Positions 6,168 through 10,704 of a DNA stretch of 10,704 nt are shown here, one piece after another. The stretch is from Chloroflexota bacterium. GTDB taxonomy: Bacteria > Chloroflexota > Anaerolineae > UBA7937 > JACPPX01. Position 1 is the first letter of the stretch. Each line of letters opens with the position of its first letter. The position numbers and the translations under genes are program-made. The notes beneath the pieces are model-generated. The model was not told the origin of the DNA. It did not search any database and saw nothing but the letters and a program-made list of their open reading frames with translations. The stretch spans positions 1-10,704 of the forward strand of contig JACPPX010000157.1 in assembly GCA_016190785.1 (NCBI GenBank), read 5' to 3'.

Positions 6168-6998
6168 ATGAGCACATTATCGGACTCGAGCATTGCCTTT
6201 GTGGGCAGCGGGACCATGGCCGAGGCCATGATCAAGGCCCTCCTCCAACAGCAATTAATCCCCCCAAAGCAGGTTACGGCTAGCGGGCCGCGGCAAGAGC
6301 GGGGGAAGGAGCTGGAGGAAAAGTATGGAATCCAAACCACAGTCCACAATCGCGAGGCGGTGGAGGGAAGAAGCCTAGTGGTCCTAACTGTGAAGCCCCA
6401 AACTTTAAAGCAAGTGCTACGAGAATTGAAGGGGGGCATCGCCCCGCAGGGATTGGTCCTCTCCATAGTTGCTGGGGCCTCCACCCAGGTCATCTCCCAG
6501 GGTTTAGACCACCCGGCAGTAGTCCGTTCTATGCCCAACACTCCGGCCCAGGTCGGGAAAGGGATGACGGTGTGGACTGCCACCCCTCAGGTGAGCGAGG
6601 CCCAGCGGGAGCAGGTGCGGAGCATACTCCGTGCCTTCGGGGAGGAGTATTATACCGACGAGGAGGCGCAACTGGATATGGCCACCGCCCTTTCCGGCAC
6701 GGGCCCGACCTATGTTTTCATGTTCATGGAGGCCCTGGTCGATGCCGGGGTGCACCTTGGTTTTCCCCGCCGCGTAGCCCAGCAACTTGTCCTCCAGACC
6801 GTGGAGGGCTCTGCCGCCCTGGCCCGGGCCACTGCCCTCCATCCGGCCCAGTTGCGGGATATGGTCACTTCTCCGGGAGGGACCAGTGCGGAGGCCATCT
6901 ACCAGTTGGAGAAGGGAGGATTGCGCACCGTCCTCTCCAAAGCGGTATGGGCTGCTCATCAAAAATCAAAATACTTGGGAGGTTTAATCCAAGGATGA
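6168..6998 (+). CDS. proC: Pyrroline-5-carboxylate reductase
   Basis: This enzyme catalyses the last step of proline synthesis, reducing 1-pyrroline-5-carboxylate with NAD(P)H in the cytoplasm. The 276-residue product is of normal length. The Rossmann glycine motif is VGSGTMAEA (12-20), VKP is at 75-77, MPNTPA at 122-127, the C-terminal ALSGTGPTYVF at 174-184, and the family signature MVTSPGGTSAEAI at 232-244. The second glycine-motif position carries Thr-Met (GTMA), where Asn-Met is most common, a tolerated variation. The frame stays open upstream to 6069 inside yggS, but ATG at 6168 is chosen because AAGGAG (6154-6159) sits eight bases before it and the protein begins just before the Rossmann strand. 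The gene starts 16 bases after yggS and its stop overlaps the yggT start (ATGA). Confidence 0.95.
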   Translation: MSTLSDSSIAFVGSGTMAEAMIKALLQQQLIPPKQVTASGPRQERGKELEEKYGIQTTVHNREAVEGRSLVVLTVKPQTLKQVLRELKGGIAPQGLVLSIVAGASTQVISQGLDHPAVVRSMPNTPAQVGKGMTVWTATPQVSEAQREQVRSILRAFGEEYYTDEEAQLDMATALSGTGPTYVFMFMEALVDAGVHLGFPRRVAQQLVLQTVEGSAALARATALHPAQLRDMVTSPGGTSAEAIYQLEKGGLRTVLSKAVWAAHQKSKYLGGLIQG

Positions 6999-7264
6999 TT
7001 ATCTTTCTCCTGCGTTTTATCCAATTCTTTTTCACTGCCCTGAACCTCGCCATCATCGCCCGGGTTATTCTCTCCTGGTTTCGTTTTGATCCCACCCATC
7101 CCATCTCCACCACCCTCTACGATATCACCGAGCCCATCCTCGGTCCCTTGCGCCGCTATATCCCTCCCATAGGCATGATCGACATCTCCCCCATGGTGGC
7201 CATCATTCTCCTTAATATCCTTCAGACAGTCATCGAACAACTGATTATCGCCAGCCTGGGCTAA
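6995..7264 (+). CDS. yggT: YggT/YlmG-family small membrane protein
   Basis: This integral membrane protein has 89 residues and two predicted membrane segments (about 2-27 and 65-86). Between them is the family's conserved loop with WFRFDP (28-33), ITEPILGPLRRYIPPIG (44-60) and DISPMVA (62-68). YggT/YlmG proteins are linked genetically to cell division or nucleoid and thylakoid organisation, or to osmotic stress in some species; the molecular activity is not settled. The ATG overlaps the proC stop by four bases (ATGA), so translational coupling is likely. GGGAGG lies at 6977-6982, rather far upstream, and AAGG abuts the start. It is the last gene of the pgeF-yggS-proC-yggT operon, with a terminator 20 bases downstream. 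Confidence 0.92.
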   Translation: MIIFLLRFIQFFFTALNLAIIARVILSWFRFDPTHPISTTLYDITEPILGPLRRYIPPIGMIDISPMVAIILLNILQTVIEQLIIASLG

Positions 7265-7283
7265 GTCAGTAATCTCCCAACGA

Positions 7284-7311
7284 AAAACGAGACCTTAAAA
7301 GGCCTCGTTTT
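7284..7311. terminator. Bidirectional intrinsic terminator
   Basis: AAAACGAG-A-CC (7284-7294) pairs with GG-C-CTCGTTTT (7301-7311), with one A/C mismatch and a TTAAAA loop. The A-tract before and T-tract after make it usable in both directions. It ends the yggT operon (+) and also lies 46 bases past the stop of the convergent membrane-protein gene (-). Confidence 0.85.
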
Positions 7312-7357
7312 GTCATCTAATATTCAACTGCTGCCCCTGGGCAATGGGGGCAATTTT

Positions 7358-8563
7358 TCACGAGAAAAGGAATACCTCCCAGAGAAGAATGAAGTACAAG
7401 GCCGGCATGATCCCTCCAGGGATGGCCGAGCGGAGGCTGGTGAGGTTGTAGTAAACCTGGGTGAACCGGGCAGCCAGATACCCAACCCACGTCGCCACTC
7501 CCAGGCCGAGAAGGACTAAGAGCACTGCCGGAAGGGGTACGGCCACCGCCAGGCCCAAGAAGGGGAAAAACCACAATCGGGAGATTTGACTGAAGGGGTA
7601 AATGGTACTGATCTGCCGCCAGTTGGGGTATCCGGCGTATAGATCGGAAATGGCCCACAGCGCGGTAGCCCCCACCGCTATCTCCAGGGAAGCCAAGAAA
7701 AACAAGGGGATCAGCGACCAACGGGCATCCCCCGTGGCTAAAGCCCGCGACATTGATAGCAATCCCCAGCTCGATACCAGGAGCATGACCCAGACGAGCA
7801 ATGATTGACGGTAGGATGGTATCTCTCGTTCATAGGGCATTATTATTTGCAGCAAGAAATTTGGGAGATCCAGGGTCAATTTGAAAAGCGGAGAGAAATG
7901 ATCCTCGCCAATCACCTCTGACAGGGGCTGATCCCCCTTCCCTTCCATTAGCCGGTTGGCCAGGGTAACCACCAACTGGTCGAAATCACGGAGATCGGTG
8001 GTCAAAAGAAATCCGGGCCGCGGCCCTACTCCGAAGATTAACCCTGCCAACCGCCATTTGGGCCCCAAGCGCTCAGTATCCAATTCAACAAATACTATAA
8101 GCCGCTCTCCGGCATAGGCTTCGGTGGATACTAGCCGACGAATCCGGCCCCAGGGAATAAACACCCACTGGCCATGGCTGGAGACCCGCACTCCGTCCGG
8201 AGCAAGGGAAAGAGCAGGGAAAAGATCGTAGAGGAAATACACCGCCAAAAGGGCTATGAAAAGGGCAAGGTGGGCTCCTAGGAGCTCCTCAAGACCCACA
8301 GCCGGTATTGGCCAAGAGATGCGGGGCAAGGGCCATCGGGATAAGAAGGCGGCGACAGAGGGAAAGAAGAGATCAATAATCCGCGCTGCTATTCCTCCGG
8401 CGTATACCGCAGCCCGCAGGCTGGTCCCTCCCCAGCGCAGGACGGAGAAGGCCACGCCGAGGAGCAATCCCCCCTGCCACACCAAGGATACAAAGAAAGG
8501 ATAATTGTGCACCCGCTCTTGGGCAGCAACTTTTGGAAATCTGATGGCTAGAGCGGCTTCCAT
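7358..8563 (-). CDS. Multi-pass membrane protein with embedded PH-like domain, function unknown
   Basis: I do not recognise a named family for this 401-residue protein. It begins with a short cytoplasmic-looking segment, then hydrophobic spans at about 22-43, 52-73 and 92-116. A soluble block of about 135 residues follows. Its first part (about 117-207) looks like a bacterial PH-like domain: a strand LSLAPDGVRVSS, then WVFIPWGRIRRLVS with the usual 'IPW..I' turn, two more strands, and a closing helix DFDQLVVTLANRLME. A linker precedes a second membrane bundle at about 253-272, 283-305, 330-357 and 384-400. PH-like domains inside membrane proteins are known in bacteria, mostly uncharacterised. 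ATG at 8563 is supported by GAGGAG three bases upstream. The gene stands alone, with a shared terminator on one side and about 250 bases without genes on the other. Base use is like that of its neighbours. Confidence 0.85.
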   Translation of the reverse strand: MEAALAIRFPKVAAQERVHNYPFFVSLVWQGGLLLGVAFSVLRWGGTSLRAAVYAGGIAARIIDLFFPSVAAFLSRWPLPRISWPIPAVGLEELLGAHLALFIALLAVYFLYDLFPALSLAPDGVRVSSHGQWVFIPWGRIRRLVSTEAYAGERLIVFVELDTERLGPKWRLAGLIFGVGPRPGFLLTTDLRDFDQLVVTLANRLMEGKGDQPLSEVIGEDHFSPLFKLTLDLPNFLLQIIMPYEREIPSYRQSLLVWVMLLVSSWGLLSMSRALATGDARWSLIPLFFLASLEIAVGATALWAISDLYAGYPNWRQISTIYPFSQISRLWFFPFLGLAVAVPLPAVLLVLLGLGVATWVGYLAARFTQVYYNLTSLRSAIPGGIMPALYFILLWEVFLFS

Positions 8564-8815
8564 GCTCTCCTCAGAATATGAAAGTAGGGATTAATCTTTC
8601 CAAATATTCTACCACCCAAATGGCCATATTGTTTCACCCAATTGCATAGGAAATAAGTACTATCCCCTGTTCAACATGAGGGCCCCATGCTCCCAACAGT
8701 CTGCGCCTGACTCTATTCCTGCCATCAGTAGCTTGACCGTGGCGGGCCAATGAAAAAAGAGGCCCATTTTCTGGGTGGGGACTTTGACCGTAAATCAACT
8801 AATCAACCTACTCTA
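8564..8815. other. Intergenic region with imperfect palindrome
   Basis: This 252-base gap separates the zinc-ribbon gene from the PH-domain membrane gene, both on the minus strand. It is noticeably more AT-rich than the coding DNA. I find no credible ORF or RNA gene. It contains an imperfect palindrome, CATGAGGGCCCCATG (8675-8689, six of seven pairs), bracketed by CTGTT (8667-8671) and AACAG (8695-8699), and a poor terminator candidate near 8753-8775. The promoter of the membrane-protein gene should be here, but I cannot pick a convincing one. Confidence 0.5.
8753..8775 (-). terminator. Weak terminator candidate after the zinc-ribbon gene
   Basis: On the minus strand, CCCA and TGGG (8775-8763) can form a 4-bp hairpin around a five-base loop, followed after four bases by TTTTTT (8758-8753). 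It lies 41 bases past the zinc-ribbon stop codon. The stem is short and the T-tract is offset, so this is only a suggestion. Confidence 0.3.
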
Positions 8816-9526
8816 CTATTGAGTTTCCATATACAAAATTCGCTCACAGTTTGAGCAGTGCACTAGGTGCTCACCGCGCAGGATCTCATTCTGCTGGCTG
8901 GGAGGGACATCCACCCCACATCCTTTGCAGATTCCTCCCTCCACCAGGGCCACCGCTACTCGACCCTTTCGTTTTCGCAACTCCTCATAGGCATCCAAGG
9001 CATCGGGATGTATACCAGCCACCAATTTTGCTCTTTTATCCTGGAGTTTCTGGAACTGATCTTTTAGTTTCTCCAATTCTGCCTGGAGGCCACCTTGCTC
9101 CTTCTTCCAGGTAGCCTCCAACTTTTCATATTCCTGACGCAGCCTTTCTGCCTGCCGAGAAGCCTCTTCTAAACGTTCCATGGTCTCCAAAGCTTGCTCT
9201 TCGATCTCCCCGCGGCGGCTGCGAAGGAATCCATCTTCTTTTTGCAGGCTGGCCAGTTCTTTGGGAGTTTGTCCTTCCCCTTGATAGAGGGCTTTTTCCG
9301 TAGCCTTTATCTTATCCTCCACCTCCCCCAAGTCCAGTTCCAGAGAACGCAACCGGGCAGCGAGGTTTTTTCGCTCCTCCTCCCTACTGGCTGATGCCTG
9401 GCGTGCAGTGCGCAGATCTTCAGTTTCTCCAAAACGACCCCGCAGGGTCTGGCTTTCCCGTTCTGCAGCATCGATCTCCAGATCCAACTTCTGAACGTCA
9501 TAGAGCAGCCGGGCGAGGAGAGCCAT
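8816..9526 (-). CDS. COG1579-type coiled-coil protein with C4 zinc ribbon
   Basis: The product is a 236-residue cytoplasmic protein of the family that includes Chlamydia CdsZ/CT398 and Helicobacter FlgZ/HP0958. Residues about 8-170 are charged, heptad-rich and almost free of proline, predicting a long antiparallel coiled-coil hairpin. Within it lies the family's typical LYQGEGQTPKELASLQKE (80-97). The C-terminus is a zinc ribbon with two Cys pairs, CKGC (200-203) and CSNC (224-227), in the family context GICKGCGVDVPPSQQNEI and HCSNCERILY. Studied members chaperone secretion or flagellar components or bind sigma54; the role elsewhere is unknown, and no flagellar or type III genes are visible here. 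ATG at 9526 fits the family start, though its ribosome site is poor. It follows the rhomboid gene by 15 bases, so the two probably share a transcript. Confidence 0.9.
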   Translation of the reverse strand: MALLARLLYDVQKLDLEIDAAERESQTLRGRFGETEDLRTARQASASREEERKNLAARLRSLELDLGEVEDKIKATEKALYQGEGQTPKELASLQKEDGFLRSRRGEIEEQALETMERLEEASRQAERLRQEYEKLEATWKKEQGGLQAELEKLKDQFQKLQDKRAKLVAGIHPDALDAYEELRKRKGRVAVALVEGGICKGCGVDVPPSQQNEILRGEHLVHCSNCERILYMETQ

Positions 9527-9541
9527 GGTTTGCCCCGGAGA

Positions 9542-10216
9542 TCAACAGGCGTAGCGTCGCCGCCGAGCGAATAGTTTCACTAAAAGAAGACCGGTTATGA
9601 ATCCACCGATGTGGGCAAAGTAGGCCACTCCTCCCTGCCCCAATGCATCAAGAGAAACAATCCCACTGATTAGTTGCAGGACAATCCACAAGCCAAGGAC
9701 GATCAGCGCCGGGACCCGCACCAAACGGATGAAATAGCCAAAGAAAACTAGGGAAATCACCCGGGCATTGGGGTAGAGGATGAGGTAGGCTCCCAGGACT
9801 CCGGAAATTGCGCCTGAGGCTCCTAGGTTGGGAAGTGTAGAGTTGGGATCCACTGCCATCTGCAACCCACTCCCACCCAGACCGGCGAGAAGGTAAAAGA
9901 TAAAATAGCGAATGTGGCCCATAGAGTCTTCAATATTGTTACCGAAGATCCATAGGTAGAGCATGTTGAAGATTATGTGCAACCAATCGGCATGTAAGAA
10001 CATGGCAGTGAAGAGGGTTAGGATGTTTTGCGGAGAGGGATTGTTTAGGAGGTTGCGGGGGACGAGGGCGTAGGTGTCGATGAAGTTCAAAAAAGCCTGT
10101 TCCGATTGCAGTTGCAGGTTAAATTCATAAAGGAAAACGGCAGTGGCGGCACCGATTATCGCCCAGTTGATTAGAGGAGTAGTGCGGCTGGGGTTTTCGT
10201 CATACAGTGGAATCAT
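9542..10216 (-). CDS. Rhomboid-family intramembrane serine protease
   Basis: This six-span membrane protease, 224 residues long, cleaves transmembrane segments of client proteins within the bilayer. The catalytic serine is Ser134 in GASGAISG (132-139), and the partner His202 is in AHIGGFITG (201-209). The oxyanion/structural motif HADWLHIIFNMLYLW (75-89) supplies His80 and Asn84, followed by GNNIED (92-97). All active-site residues are present, so it is predicted to be active. The membrane segments run from about residue 14 to 216, ending in a basic tail RRRRYAC with a terminal cysteine. Start: ATG at 10216 has a near-perfect AAGGAGG four bases upstream. Substrate is unknown. It heads a two-gene minus-strand unit with the zinc-ribbon gene and is divergent from the glycosyltransferase gene. 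Confidence 0.95.
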   Translation of the reverse strand: MIPLYDENPSRTTPLINWAIIGAATAVFLYEFNLQLQSEQAFLNFIDTYALVPRNLLNNPSPQNILTLFTAMFLHADWLHIIFNMLYLWIFGNNIEDSMGHIRYFIFYLLAGLGGSGLQMAVDPNSTLPNLGASGAISGVLGAYLILYPNARVISLVFFGYFIRLVRVPALIVLGLWIVLQLISGIVSLDALGQGGVAYFAHIGGFITGLLLVKLFARRRRYAC

Positions 10217-10233
10217 CTGGCCTCCTTAGGAGC

Positions 10234-10262
10234 ATTTTACCTTATGGCTAAGATATGCACAA
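10234..10262 (-). promoter_or_regulatory. Possible promoter of the rhomboid gene
   Basis: Read on the minus strand, TTGTGC (10262-10257) and TAAAAT (10239-10234) are separated by 17 bases. The -10 matches five of six positions and the -35 about three of six. The -10 lies 17 bases before the rhomboid start codon, so the leader would be short. It sits in the 84-base divergent gap with the glycosyltransferase gene. Confidence 0.4.
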
Positions 10263-10300
10263 TGCCAATCGCTTGCATATACCAAGGGAGGACAATAAAA

Positions 10301-10704
10301 TTGAGACTTATGCCTGTGGAAAAAACGGTGGTCATCCTCCCCACCTATAACGAAAAAGAGAACCTAGAGGTTTTGGCCGAGCAGATATTGGCCTCCCCCC
10401 TGGTTCCCCACTTAGTTATCGTCGACGATGCTTCCCCGGACGGCACCGGATTGGTCGCGGAGGCCCTGGCCCAGAGAAATGGTCGGGTACACCCCCTTCA
10501 CCGCCCGGCAAAGTTGGGACTGGGAACAGCCTACCTAGCTGGTTTCCAAAGAGCCCTGGTTTTGGGGGCCACTCAAATCATCACCATGGATGCTGATTTC
10601 TCCCACCACCCTCGCTATCTCCCCTTCCTCGCCGCCAATTCCGGTGAGGCAGGCTTGATCGTCGGCTCCCGATACATAGATGGTGGCGGGGTCCGCAACT
10701 GGGA
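10301..10704 (+). CDS. Family 2 glycosyltransferase, dolichol-phosphate mannose synthase-like, 3' partial
   Basis: The first about 134 residues of a GT-A glycosyltransferase are present, and the gene runs off the window. Counting from TTG at 10301, motifs are VVILPTYNEKENLE (10-23), the nucleotide-binding VIVDDASPDGTG (39-50), KLGLGTAYLAGF (71-82), the metal-binding MDADFSHHP (96-104) and GLIVGSRYIDGGGVRNW (118-134). This set is typical of polyprenol-phosphate mannosyl or glucosyl transferases, which move a sugar from GDP-mannose (or UDP-glucose) onto a lipid carrier at the membrane's inner face. The sugar cannot be told from this fragment, and any C-terminal membrane domain is outside. Start: AGGGAGG (10285-10291) is nine bases before TTG at 10301 and 18 before the in-frame ATG at 10310. 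I therefore favour TTG; using ATG would remove three residues. Confidence 0.9.
   Translation, partial: MRLMPVEKTVVILPTYNEKENLEVLAEQILASPLVPHLVIVDDASPDGTGLVAEALAQRNGRVHPLHRPAKLGLGTAYLAGFQRALVLGATQIITMDADFSHHPRYLPFLAANSGEAGLIVGSRYIDGGGVRNW

Noticed and set aside
6572..7264. Long plus-strand frame running from inside proC into yggT
   Set aside because: Its first part is proC read out of frame (Gly/Pro/Arg-rich nonsense). Only the part from 6995 is real YggT.

Overview
The window holds bacterial chromosomal DNA of moderately high GC (about 55-60% by eye). It is gene-dense, with short intergenic gaps and strong Shine-Dalgarno sites. I see no rRNA, tRNA, CRISPR array, insertion sequence or prophage. 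The gene mix is a CTG-started GerMN-type lipoprotein, a lone Flp pilin, a membrane protein carrying a PH-like domain, a ylmD-ylmE-proC-ylmG type cluster, and a COG1579 zinc-ribbon protein beside a rhomboid. This fits a Chloroflexota-like or related lineage. That assignment is inference from gene style only, and no marker gene settles it.

Layout. 1-735 (+): the 3' part of a kelch-repeat beta-propeller protein, closed by a strong intrinsic terminator. 852-3198 (+): a small lipoprotein, then etfB and etfA, which encode the electron transfer flavoprotein. A promoter-like pair and an 11-bp palindrome lie between the two etf genes, and a long inverted repeat follows etfA. 3331-3519 (+): an orphan Flp-type pilin with a bidirectional terminator. 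3583-4509 (-): a patatin-like lipid hydrolase. 4616-7264 (+): a tight four-gene operon of pgeF/ylmD, yggS/ylmE, proC and yggT/ylmG, ending in a second bidirectional terminator. 7358-8563 (-): a multi-pass membrane protein of unknown function with an embedded PH-like domain. 8816-10216 (-): a rhomboid protease followed by a coiled-coil zinc-ribbon protein. 10301-end (+): the start of a dolichol-phosphate-mannose-synthase-like glycosyltransferase.

How the genes fit together. EtfB and EtfA form one heterodimer that carries electrons between flavin dehydrogenases and a quinone or other acceptor; no partner dehydrogenase or ETF-quinone oxidoreductase is visible here. The pgeF-yggS-proC-yggT cluster combines cell-envelope/division-associated genes with pyridoxal-phosphate homeostasis and the last step of proline synthesis. 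This association is widely conserved, but proC occupies the place where many Gram-positive clusters carry sepF. Several other products act at or in the membrane: the lipoprotein, pilin, PH-domain protein, rhomboid and polyprenol-phosphate glycosyltransferase.

No clearly new multi-gene system is evident. The best leads are the unrecognised PH-domain membrane protein, the regulatory-looking DNA around etfA, the CTG start of the lipoprotein, and the isolated pilin.
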